A stretch of 64,000 nucleotides of DNA from Acinetobacter lwoffii (GTDB taxonomy: Bacteria; Pseudomonadota; Gammaproteobacteria; Pseudomonadales; Moraxellaceae), in the NCBI RefSeq assembly GCF_019048525.1, contig NZ_CP077369.1:1612001-1676000 (forward strand), read 5' to 3'. The notes under the pieces were generated by a model, which was not told the DNA's origin, did not search any database, and worked only from the letters and a program-made list of their open reading frames with translations. Position numbers and translations under genes: made by a program. Numbering within the stretch: the first letter of the stretch is position 1; the number at the start of each line of letters is the position of its first letter. Positions 46,634 to 56,049 of this stretch are shown one piece after another.

Positions 46634-47406
46634 GACATGAGATTGTAGGGGATCGTGTCATCCATGGTGAAGGCACAAGACTTGAAGAATGGCGTTCCTG
46701 TCAGATCTTGCAACAGATGCCGGAATTTGATATTCCTAAGGTTATTCCTCTAGATGCCAGAGTCTGCATCATTGCCCCTCATCCTGATGATGAAATTTTG
46801 GGCTGTGGAGGCCTGATTCAGCGTCTGGACAAACTTGGCTATCAGATCATACTTTTTGCCGTTACCAATGGGACAGCCAGTCATCCCGGCTCTAGTCTGT
46901 ATACTCCCGAAGAGTTGAACCAGATTCGTCCTGCTGAAACGCGAGCAGCTTTAGAAGCGTTACCTTTAAAACAGAATATCTTGCGGATCGCTTTAGATAT
47001 TCAAGATGGCAAGGTGGCCGAACAGCGGGATGTGTTGCAACAGCATCTGCAATCTTATCTGCAACCAAATGATGTGTTAATTAGCACATTTGTTCATGAT
47101 GGACATCCAGATCATGAAATTACGGGGCAGGTCACACAGCAGCTGGCCACTGAACTTCATTTGCCCTGTATTCAGGTCTTGATTTGGGCATGGCATTGGG
47201 CAACACCTGGAGATACCAGAATTCCCTGGACCGTCGCTCATCAACTCAAATTAACTGAGGAAGAATTACAATATAAGTCTCGAGCTGCGCGGTGTTTTAA
47301 GAGCCAGATCGAGCTTGATCCGACGATAGATCAATCACCGATTCTGCCAGAGCAGGCATTACAACGTATTTTACAGCCCTGGGAGGTGTATCTGTATGAA
47401 CAGTAA
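46621..47406 (+). CDS. PIG-L family deacetylase
   Basis: A 261-residue zinc-dependent deacetylase of the LmbE/PIG-L type that removes acetyl groups from N-acetylglucosamine-like substrates. The metal site is in IIAPHPDDEILGCGGLI (near residue 52) and the second motif is FVHDGHPDHEI (near residue 160). It overlaps both neighbours (13 and 11 bp), so it is translationally coupled within the operon. It may prepare an amino-sugar intermediate for the next two enzymes. Confidence 0.93.
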   Translation: MDVIRHEIVGDRVIHGEGTRLEEWRSCQILQQMPEFDIPKVIPLDARVCIIAPHPDDEILGCGGLIQRLDKLGYQIILFAVTNGTASHPGSSLYTPEELNQIRPAETRAALEALPLKQNILRIALDIQDGKVAEQRDVLQQHLQSYLQPNDVLISTFVHDGHPDHEITGQVTQQLATELHLPCIQVLIWAWHWATPGDTRIPWTVAHQLKLTEEELQYKSRAARCFKSQIELDPTIDQSPILPEQALQRILQPWEVYLYEQ

Positions 47407-48010
47407 AGCAGCCTATGATCAAGAATATTTCGATGCCTTATATGTACTGAATCAGGGAGATCCCTGGCAATATGAACAGCGTTGGTATGAACAGCGCAAA
47501 CGGCAGATTTGTCTGGCGATCTTGCCGCACTTGCAGTTTGACTCCGCGATTGAGATTGGTTGCAGTAATGGCATCTTTAGTCAGGAACTGGCGCGGCGGA
47601 CAAATAGCTTAATGTGTCTGGATGCCAATAATACTGCGATCCATTTGGCGCAGCAGCGTTTACAAGCTTATCCGCATGTACAGGTGTTACAGCGGATCGT
47701 GCCAGATGATTTGCCCGAACAGAAATTTCAGCTCATTGTCGTCAGTGAGATTTTATATTATTTGAACCCGATTGCTCTGCAACAGGTGCTGACATGGCTG
47801 CATACTGCACTGGAACCGGGCGGATGTATCTTGAGTTGTCATTGGCGCGCGCCAATCTCGGGATTTAGCCTAAATGGTGAAGATGTCCATCAGTATCTCA
47901 AAGCGCATTTAAACTATTCCCATCGTTTAAGTTTGCAGGATTCCGATTTTTTGATAGATCTCTGGCTGAATTCAGCGCAATCCGTAGCAGAGCAGGAGGG
48001 CTTAAGATGA
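47396..48010 (+). CDS. NodS-like SAM-dependent methyltransferase
   Basis: A 204-residue enzyme. Motif I is SAIEIGCSNGIFSQELA and the acidic loop SLMCLDANNTAI follows; the region LIVVSEILYYLNP is typical of the NodS branch, N-methyltransferases acting on deacetylated chito-oligosaccharides. Presence right after a deacetylase fits N-methylation of the freed amine, by analogy with NodB/NodS. The ATG at 47396 overlaps the PIG-L stop. Confidence 0.85.
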   Translation: MNSKAAYDQEYFDALYVLNQGDPWQYEQRWYEQRKRQICLAILPHLQFDSAIEIGCSNGIFSQELARRTNSLMCLDANNTAIHLAQQRLQAYPHVQVLQRIVPDDLPEQKFQLIVVSEILYYLNPIALQQVLTWLHTALEPGGCILSCHWRAPISGFSLNGEDVHQYLKAHLNYSHRLSLQDSDFLIDLWLNSAQSVAEQEGLR

Positions 48011-48720
48011 AAAAAATCGGTGTGGTGATTCCGGCCTGTAATGAAGAAGCCTATATTGAACGCTGTCTGTTAGCCTTAAAATCAGCACAAACTTATTTTT
48101 TTCAATATTTTAAAACAATAGAAAATCTTCCTGAAATCCAGATTCTCGTGGTCTTGGACCATTGTACTGATAGCACCGCCGTTAAAGTTCAGCAAATGGG
48201 CATTCCGGCTATGAGCTGCGACTTCCGAAATGTCGGTAAGGCACGCCATTTGGGGATTCAGCAAATGATCGAGCAGGGCTGTGACTGGATTTGCTGTACC
48301 GATGCCGATTCATTCGTACAATGTGACTGGTTTCAGATGATGTTACAGCATCAACCCACCGATGCGATTTGTGGTGTGGTCGAGCTGGATCAATGGGATC
48401 ATTTAAGCCGGAAAACCCGTCAGGCTTATCTCCGACATTATCAGGACAGCATGGGACATCGGCATGTTCATGGCGCAAACCTGTGTTTTAAAGCTTCGGC
48501 TTATATACAGGTCAATGGGTTTCAGCAACTGGACTGTCATGAAGATGTCGATTTCATCCGTCGTCTAGAAAAAGCTGACGCGCAGATTGTCTGGTCGAAT
48601 CAGCTGAGAGTCACTACCAGCAGTCGTCTTAGCTCAAAAATTGCTGCAGGTTTTGCCCATTTTCTGCAAAAACTTGAGCTTAAGCAGGCCGCGAAAAAAC
48701 CGATCAGCCTGTGCAAATAA
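48007..48720 (+). CDS. Family 2 glycosyltransferase
   Basis: A 237-residue GT-A enzyme. The N-terminus is IGVVIPACNEEAYIERCL, with the nucleotide-binding strand ILVVLDHCTDST and the metal-binding TDADS motif (near residue 98), followed by HGANLCFKASAY and HEDVDFIRRL. It overlaps the methyltransferase stop by 4 bp (ATGA) and ends the operon. It probably adds a sugar to the product of the preceding enzymes; there is no obvious membrane helix. Confidence 0.9.
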   Translation: MKKIGVVIPACNEEAYIERCLLALKSAQTYFFQYFKTIENLPEIQILVVLDHCTDSTAVKVQQMGIPAMSCDFRNVGKARHLGIQQMIEQGCDWICCTDADSFVQCDWFQMMLQHQPTDAICGVVELDQWDHLSRKTRQAYLRHYQDSMGHRHVHGANLCFKASAYIQVNGFQQLDCHEDVDFIRRLEKADAQIVWSNQLRVTTSSRLSSKIAAGFAHFLQKLELKQAAKKPISLCK

Positions 48721-48832
48721 AAGCATAAAACTATAAATTTTATACAATCAGACACTTGTAAAAAATCTTAAAATTCGTGTCTAAAAACTATTCCATTTAA
48801 ATTTATTCTGTTTATAATTCACGCAAATTCAG

Positions 48833-48876
48833 CCCCGCAAACTTATACATTCTAGCTATAAGTCTGTGGGGTTTTT
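48833..48876 (+). terminator. Terminator after the glycosyltransferase operon
   Basis: CCCCGCA at 48833-48839 pairs with TGTGGGG at 48865-48871, with a second ACTTATA/TATAAGT stem inside. The stem leads into GTTTTT. It precedes the MFS gene at 48926. Confidence 0.8.
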
Positions 48877-48925
48877 CTATGGATGAACGGTAATGGATGC
48901 CTGAGCCTTCTTTTTTGGTAATACA

Positions 48926-50170
48926 ATGTTCAATCAAACACTGCTTTCTCGAATTCAGTCTCCATCACCATATCTATGGCAGAAAATAGCGACTGCGTTG
49001 TGCTTCTTTAGCCTGGGCTTTAGTACTGCGGCTTGGGCACCCTTAATTCCATATGCACAGCAGCGTCTGTTATTGAATCATGCTGATTTTGGCTTGTTAT
49101 TGCTGTGTGCCGGAATCGGTTCAATGCTGGCGATGCCACTGGCTGGCCGACTGGCCAATACCTTAGGTTGCCGTGCTGTTTTAGCCGTAATTCTCAGTGC
49201 ATTTTTGTTCATTCTGCCTGCTCTGGCTTATAGTCCGAATCATTTAATGATGGCCATCAGCCTGTTTTTCTTTGGTGCCAGTGCCGGTGCTTTGGGCGTG
49301 ACTGTCAATATTCAGGCTGCACAGATTGAGAAAAAACTTGGTAAAAGTTTAATGTCGGGTTTTCATGGCGTGTGTAGTTTAGGTGGTCTGGCAGGCGTAC
49401 TGGGCATGACCATGTTAATGGGACTTGGCTTGGCGCCTTTAACCGGTGCGGTGATTGTCAGTGTAATTTTGCTGCTTATTGCCTTATTCGCTGTTCCTTT
49501 AAGTTTGGGTGCTGAGCCAAAAACAGCGGTAGAAGACACATCATCAGAACAGCCAGTGAAAAAAGCAGCACCGACCTGGGCGATTTTAGGCATTGGTCTG
49601 ATCTGTTTTGTGGCTTTTCTGTCAGAAGGTGCAGCTATGGACTGGAGTGGTATTTATCTTGCTACTGAGTTCAGCCTGCCTGCGGCGCAAACCGGTTTAG
49701 CTTATAGTTTCTTTGCGGGTTTGATGGTACTAGGACGTTTTAGCGGTCACCTGATTATTCAGCAGTTTGGTGAAAAAAATACGATTCTGTTAAGTGCACT
49801 CTTGGCGGCAACCGGTTTATTAACCGTGGTTTTTGCCCCAGTCTGGCAAGTGGTGTTGGTCGGCTATGCGATTTTAGGTTTAGGTAGTGCCAACATTGTA
49901 CCGCTGATGTTTTCTCGTGCAGGACGCCAAAAAACTTTGTCTTCACATGTGGCATTGTCTTATGTATCGGTATTTGCTTATACAGGTTCGTTGATTGGGC
50001 CAGCATTGGTCGGCTTTGGTAGTGAAATCATCGGATTGAGCTTAGTATTTAGCGTCATTGCGATTGGTCTATTGAGTATTGTGATTTTAAATCATCTCAC
50101 TGCAGACCCAAGCGAAGTACAACAAAGCGAAGAGATTGTGGCTCCTCTTCAAAATGAAACACCAGCTTAA
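48926..50170 (+). CDS. MFS transporter
   Basis: A 414-residue 12-helix major facilitator protein. The N-terminal half includes FFSLGFSTAAWAPLIPYAQQRL and GIGSMLAMPLAGRLANTLGCRA, and a hydrophilic loop near residues 195-215 divides two six-helix bundles. The sequence resembles the sugar or fucose/proton-type and YbjJ-like efflux members (Gly-rich SGFHGVCSLGGLAGVLGM). The substrate is not predictable. A terminator overlaps its stop codon. Confidence 0.88.
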   Translation: MFNQTLLSRIQSPSPYLWQKIATALCFFSLGFSTAAWAPLIPYAQQRLLLNHADFGLLLLCAGIGSMLAMPLAGRLANTLGCRAVLAVILSAFLFILPALAYSPNHLMMAISLFFFGASAGALGVTVNIQAAQIEKKLGKSLMSGFHGVCSLGGLAGVLGMTMLMGLGLAPLTGAVIVSVILLLIALFAVPLSLGAEPKTAVEDTSSEQPVKKAAPTWAILGIGLICFVAFLSEGAAMDWSGIYLATEFSLPAAQTGLAYSFFAGLMVLGRFSGHLIIQQFGEKNTILLSALLAATGLLTVVFAPVWQVVLVGYAILGLGSANIVPLMFSRAGRQKTLSSHVALSYVSVFAYTGSLIGPALVGFGSEIIGLSLVFSVIAIGLLSIVILNHLTADPSEVQQSEEIVAPLQNETPA

Positions 50171-50186
50171 TGCTGGTGTTTTTTTA
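50157..50186. terminator. Terminator shared by the MFS gene and otsA
   Basis: An 8-bp perfect stem (ACACCAGC with GCTGGTGT, loop TTAAT) followed by seven T residues on the plus strand overlaps the MFS stop. Adenines on its left side could let it act on the convergent otsA transcript as well. Confidence 0.88.
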
Positions 50187-50195
50187 CTTAAAAAT

Positions 50196-51629
50196 TTAGG
50201 CATGTACACTGAACTGGTTTGAAGCTCCTGCAGCCACCGGACGATAGATCCGCAGGCTTTGTGAGTTTTTCAGGTCAGTGATAAACTGATCACGCCAGCG
50301 AATAATATCGAAATTTTTCAAGCCTTGGCTTAAATAACGATAGCGCTCTAAACGTTCTGATTTAGACATGCGCAGCGCCTTCTTCAAAGCTTTAGCCATA
50401 CTGTCATGCTCATAAGGATCGACCAGTAAGGCTTCTTTCATTTGTTCAGCAGCACCGGCATATTTAGATAGAATCAAGACACCCGGATCTAAAGGATCCT
50501 GTGCAGCAATATATTCCTTGGCGACCAGATTCATACCATCCCGGATCGAATTTACCCAGCAAATATCTGCCTTACGATACAGTTGCATCAAGGCCTCATG
50601 GCCCAAAGTATCATAGCTGCAATCGAAGGGTAACCAGTCCGCTGTGCCATGCTGGCTATTGAGTTCATGCACAGCAGCTTTAAATTGCGTATACAGGTTC
50701 TTATAGGTCTTTACATCCAGTCGGCATGGACAGGCAATTTGTAATTGCTGGAATTGATTTTTAAACTCCGGTTGATCTTCTAGCAAGCTCTGCAACGATC
50801 CGATTTTTTCCAATAAGCCTTTACTATAATCAATCCGGTCAACTGAAATGATGGTTTTATAAGGCTGCACTGTATCCAGATCAAAGGGAAGCTTTTCCAG
50901 ATGGGTATCTGAGGCCTGATTCTGTAGTTGCACAGGATGCACACCAATCGGATAGCATTTCACATGAATCTTTCGAGATTGATAATTCAGGATTTCATTG
51001 TGACGATGCTGCACTTTTAAGGTCTGTTCAAGGAAATTTAAACAGTTTTCCTGATCGCGAGAGGTCTGCAAACCCAGTACATCGTAGTTGGCCAAATGAT
51101 GTGCCAGATCGCGATGGGCGGGTAAAGTCTGCCAGAGCCTTAGTTCAGGAAAGGGAATATGCAGGAAAAAGCCAATACGGTTACGCATGCCCAGTTTACG
51201 GCAATAATGCGCCACGCTTAAAAAATGATAATCATGGATCCAGATAATATCATGTGGAGATGCTACCTGTTTCAGGTGCTTGGCAAAGCGTAAATTGACA
51301 TCCTGATAGATCTTAAAATCCTGCGGCTGATAATCTACAAGTTGATGCTGATCGTGCATCAGCGGCCACAATGCATTGTTGGCAAAACCACAATAAAAGC
51401 CTTGATATTGGGATTCAGTCAATGGACTCGTGTGATATTCAACATTTTGATGCTTCAGGATTTGAAACTTCTGCTCTTTCGTCTGGTCAACTCGGGATCC
51501 ATTCCAGCCAACCCAGATACCGCCTATATCCTGCAAAGCATCCTGCAATGCCACCGCTAATCCACCTGCCTGTGTATTGTCTGACTTAGGTAGATTTACA
51601 CGATTTGATAACACTATGAGTTTCGACAT
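50196..51629 (-). CDS. otsA: Trehalose-6-phosphate synthase
   Basis: A 477-residue GT20 enzyme that joins glucose from UDP-glucose to glucose-6-phosphate. Seen are the start SKLIVLSNRV, the Gly-rich GGLAVALQDAL loop, the WIHDYHFL motif (donor/acceptor binding), RIGFFLHIPFP, VDRIDYSKG and the DGMNLVAKEY block with the conserved acidic residues. Length and motif order are normal. It starts 44 bp inside the 3' end of otsB, so both are co-translated. Trehalose protects against osmotic stress and drying. Confidence 0.96.
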   Translation of the reverse strand: MSKLIVLSNRVNLPKSDNTQAGGLAVALQDALQDIGGIWVGWNGSRVDQTKEQKFQILKHQNVEYHTSPLTESQYQGFYCGFANNALWPLMHDQHQLVDYQPQDFKIYQDVNLRFAKHLKQVASPHDIIWIHDYHFLSVAHYCRKLGMRNRIGFFLHIPFPELRLWQTLPAHRDLAHHLANYDVLGLQTSRDQENCLNFLEQTLKVQHRHNEILNYQSRKIHVKCYPIGVHPVQLQNQASDTHLEKLPFDLDTVQPYKTIISVDRIDYSKGLLEKIGSLQSLLEDQPEFKNQFQQLQIACPCRLDVKTYKNLYTQFKAAVHELNSQHGTADWLPFDCSYDTLGHEALMQLYRKADICWVNSIRDGMNLVAKEYIAAQDPLDPGVLILSKYAGAAEQMKEALLVDPYEHDSMAKALKKALRMSKSERLERYRYLSQGLKNFDIIRWRDQFITDLKNSQSLRIYRPVAAGASNQFSVHA

Positions 51630-52467
51630 GTAATTTCTCCAATAATAATTGTTGTTGTGCTTTCAGTATTTCTAAAAATTCTGCTAGAAAAGCCTGTACT
51701 TGAGTCACGTTTTCGAGGCGATGTTGTGCCACGGTGTTGCCTGTACCGACTTTGATAGAGCAGCCTTTGAATGTGTTGATGACTTGAAAACCGGCTTCGT
51801 CGGTCAGGTCATCTCCGATAAAAATGGGGTAATGATCACTTAAGTGATATTGCTGAATGATTTGCTGGATGGCTGAACCTTTATTTGCCCCTTTGGGCAC
51901 CAGTTCGAATACAAACTTTCCAGCCTTAAGTTCAAAATCCTGAAAATGAGTAAGACAATTCAAGGCAAATGCATGCACTTGATGCTCTAAATAGGGATGT
52001 TCACGAAAATGCAGGGCGACTGAATAGTCTTTAATTTCTATTCGAGTCTGAGGAATATTATTACTATGTTCTGTAATATAATTTTTTAATAATTCAAACT
52101 GTTCAGGATTTAAATCAATTAACTTGCTTAAACGCGATTGATAGCTTAATTCCAGACCGTGAGAACCGGCAATATTCCAGTCAAATGGATAAATAATTTT
52201 TTGGGCTTGTGCAATTGAGCGACCGGTCACTAATATTAGCTGAATATATTGTTGTAACTCTTTTAAGGTATTTAAGGTTCCGCTCTTAATTATACTTTTT
52301 GCTGGATCTGGGTGGAATTCAGAAATGGTTCCATCAATATCAAGAAATAAAACAAGTTTGTGAGAATAAATAATAGGTTTGAGCTGATTTAAAATCACTT
52401 GAGGTAATATATAAGAAGATGTAGCAAGTGAATCTTCTAGGTCTTGATCTTCTTTGAGAATCGACAT
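51586..52467 (-). CDS. otsB: Trehalose-6-phosphate phosphatase
   Basis: A 293-residue HAD-family phosphatase that forms trehalose. Motif I is LFLDIDGTISEF, motif II is ILVTGRSIAQA, and motif IV is IFIGDDLTDEAGF; the EL-PKGANKGSA segment with the conserved lysine is typical of OtsB. It precedes otsA and overlaps it by 44 bp. Upstream lies about 1 kb of AT-rich noncoding DNA that should hold the promoter. Confidence 0.95.
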   Translation of the reverse strand: MSILKEDQDLEDSLATSSYILPQVILNQLKPIIYSHKLVLFLDIDGTISEFHPDPAKSIIKSGTLNTLKELQQYIQLILVTGRSIAQAQKIIYPFDWNIAGSHGLELSYQSRLSKLIDLNPEQFELLKNYITEHSNNIPQTRIEIKDYSVALHFREHPYLEHQVHAFALNCLTHFQDFELKAGKFVFELVPKGANKGSAIQQIIQQYHLSDHYPIFIGDDLTDEAGFQVINTFKGCSIKVGTGNTVAQHRLENVTQVQAFLAEFLEILKAQQQLLLEKLHVETHSVIKSCKST

Positions 52468-53529
52468 AAATACTACCTAAACCTCTGAAATTAAATTGAT
52501 TTAAAAGTTAAAACTACCTGAATGTTCATTGATCTGAGTAAATTTATAACATATTTCATTTAACAGACTGGCTTTAAGTGCAGAAACGAAACACTTTTAA
52601 CAAGTACAGTTACTTTGTAAGATTTAGAAATATTTTGGTAGAAATCCAGTATTGTTAATAAATTTTAAAAATAAATTATAAGGATTTTATATTTTAAAGT
52701 TTTCTTGGATTGATTGTTTTTCAGGGTTTTAGATAATAAGATTTATTATTTAATCGTTATTTTTGAATGTGTATTTTGTAATTAATTTTTCAGAATATAG
52801 TATTTATTATTAATTTGTATTTTATTTTTTAAATATATGGGGAGATGTAATTTTGAGATATTTTTAAATATAATAATTTAAATAAATTTATAAATTGGGC
52901 ATATATAATTAAAATTTTTAGCTTAAGTTTATGAAAGTTAATAATTTTTAAGATTGGCTAAGCTGTCTTAAAAGGAAAAAATACTAGAATTGTCTAGAGG
53001 GAAATTTCGTATTATTAAATTTTCCCGGGACTAATTGGAGAGCTATACAATTTAAACAGCCTCTTAATTTAGCATCTCAGATTATTTTTTAATTCTTATT
53101 GGTAAATTTTATCAGAGGATAAAAAATCGAAGAAAGACGAACTCCAGTTCTATTACTGAACTCTGAAAATAACTTGAATATTCTTTTTTTGAATCGAAGC
53201 GTAGGTATTAGATGAAGTTGAACTAAACAGAGAGAAGAGATGTAAGGGTGGTATTGCAAAGACAGAGCAGATACAAAAGACGGAAAAACAGATCATCAGT
53301 GATCTTACATAGGTTACAAAACTAAGTGATGTTTCAATTAAAAGAAATTTTTCTACCCAAATGGATGAGCCAATTTAAAATCAGAAAGTGAGGATAGAAG
53401 AGGAAAGAAATAGTTTTTTGAAAAAATAATAAAAGAGCAATCAAAGTGGAGAGAAGCTAAGGGTCGTATCATATAAGTTAAGAAACCAAACTCAGATACA
53501 ACCCATCTATTTGCATAAGAGAAAAATAC
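52468..53529. other. AT-rich intergenic region without recognisable genes
   Basis: About 1.06 kb between otsB and a small convergent-side gene. The stretch 52600-53000 is extremely AT-rich. Only very short ORFs exist, for example ATG at 53329 with 20 codons. I see no RNA gene, IS remnant or strong terminator. It may contain the otsBA promoter and be bound by a nucleoid protein such as H-NS. Confidence 0.5.
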
Positions 53530-53724
53530 TCAGATTTCTCGCCACACTTCATTTTTGTCTTTTAAAGGAATGGTAAAGTTAAAGTCATCATCATTACTGA
53601 CCAGAAGACTGGTTGGAGTCTGCATGACCACTTTCAGAACAGTACCGGCTTCAAAAATAATAGGGTCGCAGTTTTCTTTTTGTAGAGTCACCGGTTTAAG
53701 TAATTCAATTACTGAACTTTCCAT
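53530..53724 (-). CDS. Small hypothetical protein
   Basis: A 64-residue protein (MESSVIELLKPV ... KDKNEVWREI) with alternating beta-type segments (IIFEAGTVLKVVMQTPTSLLV) and no membrane helix; it looks like a small beta-barrel domain. The ATG at 53724 is used, with GGAA about ten bases upstream; a TTG 12 bp earlier is less likely. Function unknown. Confidence 0.65.
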   Translation of the reverse strand: MESSVIELLKPVTLQKENCDPIIFEAGTVLKVVMQTPTSLLVSNDDDFNFTIPLKDKNEVWREI

Positions 53725-53994
53725 AGTTTTTTCCAAAATAAGATTACTTTTCGATAATTAAATCATAGCATGATTTTTAAAAATTTAACTGTTTCTTCAA
53801 AAACTGAGAACTTGATCAATGACTTATTCAAATAGGGAGAAGTGCTCTATTTAGATAAAAGATACCTAGAAGACATGCAGTATGCCTGATTTTCACCCTA
53901 TTCTCGCAGTGCTCGGAAGCATAAAGCTCTTTTACATAAACCCGACAGATAACAGGCATAAAAAAGTCTATCAAAATAACGAAAGATCAAAAAC

Positions 53995-54153
53995 ATGATG
54001 ATTTTTCTGTTTTTTGGTATCGCTCTACTGAATGATAAAAATCGAGAATATAAGGAAAATCATAACGCAGAGCTGAATGATAAAAATAAGTTTCTAGAGA
54101 CTCGATATCCTTCTATCCTTTTTTACACTAAATTGAAAATTAATGCTTTATAA
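53995..54153 (+). CDS. Possible small membrane peptide
   Basis: A 52-codon frame starting ATGATGATT. The first 12 residues (MMIFLFFGIALL) are hydrophobic and the rest is polar, with LNDKN repeated 15 residues apart because a 15-bp direct repeat (CTGAATGATAAAAAT at 54028 and 54073) occurs in frame. The ribosome binding site is weak (GAAAGA), so translation is doubtful. It lies in the 500-bp gap before sbmA, which otherwise shows nothing. Confidence 0.2.
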   Translation: MMIFLFFGIALLNDKNREYKENHNAELNDKNKFLETRYPSILFYTKLKINAL

Positions 54154-54227
54154 CAGTAAAAATCTAAAATAAGAATAAACTAGGCGTCATTTGGATGACC
54201 AAGAGACATAAGGAGAACTGGGTCGGT

Positions 54228-55421
54228 ATGTTTAAGTCATTTTTCCCGCAACCCGTCTGGTTTTTTAGCAGCCTGATTTTATGGTTTATCATTAATCTTG
54301 TGCTTTGGCATAGTGGCGGATCAGGATGGGGAACCTATCTGGGTTTTCCTGAAAATTATTTTGATGAAAAGCTTACAATCGGTATCGGGCGTTTCTGGTC
54401 AGCTCAATTCATCTGGTTTTATCTCTGGTATTTCATGGCAACTACGATATTTGCGCTGTTCTGGCAATGGAAAGCCGGACACCGATGGCAGCGCTGGTCG
54501 GTCTGGGGCTCGGCATTTATTCTGTTTAATATCTGGTTCGGGGTACAGGTCAATGTCGTATTAAATGAATGGTATAGCCCGTTTTATGATCAGATTCAAC
54601 AAATGCTCACGAAGGGTGGTGGGGATGTTTCATTGCTGTATCAAGGCGCATTAACCTTTATTTATATTGCGATGGTTTATGTCACTTTAGCGGTATTTAA
54701 CCTGTTTTTTGTCAGTCATTATGTCTTCCGCTGGCGTACCGCGATGAATGATTATTACACCGCACATTGGGAGCAGTTACGTCATATTGAAGGTGCATCA
54801 CAACGTATCCAGGAAGATACCATGCGCTTTGCCAAAACCACGGAGCAGTTAAGTGTTTCCTTGATTGAAGCGCTGATGTTGCTGATGGCATTCCTGCCGA
54901 TCTTATATCAGCTCTCTAGTCATGTGAAAGTTTTACCAATTGTAGGGGAAATACCGCATGCTTTAATGTGGGCCTCGATTGGTTGGGCGGTATTGGGTAC
55001 GGTCATTTTAATGGTCGTGGGAATGAAATTGCCCGGACTGGAGTTCAATAACCAGAAAGTTGAGGCAGCCTATCGTAAAGAGCTGGTCTATGGCGAAGAC
55101 TATGCTGATCGCGCACATCCGCTGACATTACAAGAACTGTTTAGCCGGGTACGCTGGAATTATTTCCGGTTGTATTTTCACTATGCTTATTTCAACATGG
55201 TTCGGATCTGGTACTTGCAGTTAGACAATATTTACGGATTATTTATTCTGTTTCCAAGTATTGCAGCAGGGGCAATTACTCTTGGTTTGATGATGCAAAT
55301 CCTGAATGTATTTGGCAAAGTGCGGGAATCTTTCCAGTATCTGATTCTGTCTTGGCCGACGATTATTGAACTGATGTCGATCTATAAACGCTTAAAAGCA
55401 TTTGAATCACATATTGATTAA
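54228..55421 (+). CDS. sbmA: SbmA/BacA-family peptide transporter
   Basis: A 397-residue inner-membrane transporter that imports proline-rich peptides, bleomycin, microcins and similar compounds using the proton gradient. The start [13 protein letters not shown] matches SbmA exactly in style, so the ATG at 54228 (AAGGAG 12 bp upstream) is preferred over one at 54195. Core blocks are [21 protein letters not shown] ([16 protein letters not shown]), [42 protein letters not shown] and the end [13 protein letters not shown]. There is no ABC ATPase domain. It is monocistronic. Confidence 0.95.
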   Translation: MFKSFFPQPVWFFSSLILWFIINLVLWHSGGSGWGTYLGFPENYFDEKLTIGIGRFWSAQFIWFYLWYFMATTIFALFWQWKAGHRWQRWSVWGSAFILFNIWFGVQVNVVLNEWYSPFYDQIQQMLTKGGGDVSLLYQGALTFIYIAMVYVTLAVFNLFFVSHYVFRWRTAMNDYYTAHWEQLRHIEGASQRIQEDTMRFAKTTEQLSVSLIEALMLLMAFLPILYQLSSHVKVLPIVGEIPHALMWASIGWAVLGTVILMVVGMKLPGLEFNNQKVEAAYRKELVYGEDYADRAHPLTLQELFSRVRWNYFRLYFHYAYFNMVRIWYLQLDNIYGLFILFPSIAAGAITLGLMMQILNVFGKVRESFQYLILSWPTIIELMSIYKRLKAFESHID

Positions 55422-55451
55422 TTTTTTCTCATATTATTATCCTGCTTTATC

Positions 55452-55481
55452 AGCCAAACAGTTTTAGGTTTGGCTTTTTTT
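55452..55481 (+). terminator. Terminator after sbmA
   Basis: An 8-bp perfect stem (AGCCAAAC with GTTTGGCT, 8-nt loop) is followed by seven T residues, 31 bp past the stop. Confidence 0.9.
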
Positions 55482-55745
55482 AGGGCGAGTTAATTTACAA
55501 AATCCAATGGAAAATATCGATCTGACCGTTGGTCAGATGACTTGGGTAAATCGTGTCAGAACCTCCCAATATTGGGGTATTCAGATATTTTTTTCTTGTC
55601 TAAAATCCTAAGGGCCAGCCAAGATGGCGTTTAATTTCCGGTGGTTTGACGTATAAAAATAACAAATGTACGTTGAGGAAATTATTCTTATGCTGATCTT
55701 GTTCAGGCAATGTTATAGCGGATAAAAGGTAAATTTATTACCCAT

Positions 55746-55815
55746 TATAATAAAGGTCTGTAGCGTTCCCTGAATAAGCCGCCGGAGAAGGACTCACCGC
55801 TTTCTTCGGTTTTTT
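55746..55815 (+). ncRNA. Candidate small RNA or attenuated leader
   Basis: An exact TATAAT box (55746-55751) is followed by about 30 bases of transcribed region and then a strong terminator: a 10-bp stem with two G-T pairs (55782-55791 with 55800-55809) and six T residues. The expected transcript would be about 60 nt from near 55758. It lies in a 628-bp gene-free gap between sbmA and a lipoprotein gene at 56050, so it could be an independent sRNA or a premature terminator in the lipoprotein leader. No clear -35 box is seen. Confidence 0.45.
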
Positions 55816-56049
55816 ATGTGTTTTTTCTATCTTTTTCTTGAGTCCTGAATGGAATTGTTTATTATTTGAACTGATTTAAAAATGATACTTGTGTCAATTT
55901 TTATCACATGAAGCTTGGCATAATCAGCAAAGTTGAAGCTGATATGTGCCTTTTTACCGTTTAAATATTATATTTATCAATATCTTGTGTTTGTTGTTTT
56001 GTGCTATTTAAGCTATGTTATACGGGATTTTGGGGTTGAGATATTTGCT

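Noticed and set aside
53329..53391. A 20-codon frame starting ATGTTTCAATTA in the AT-rich gap
   Set aside because: Too short, with no ribosome binding site and no conserved look.
54028..54087. A 15-bp direct repeat as the start of a CRISPR or repeat array
   Set aside because: Only two copies exist, with a 30-bp spacer between them and no cas genes; it is better explained as a small duplication.
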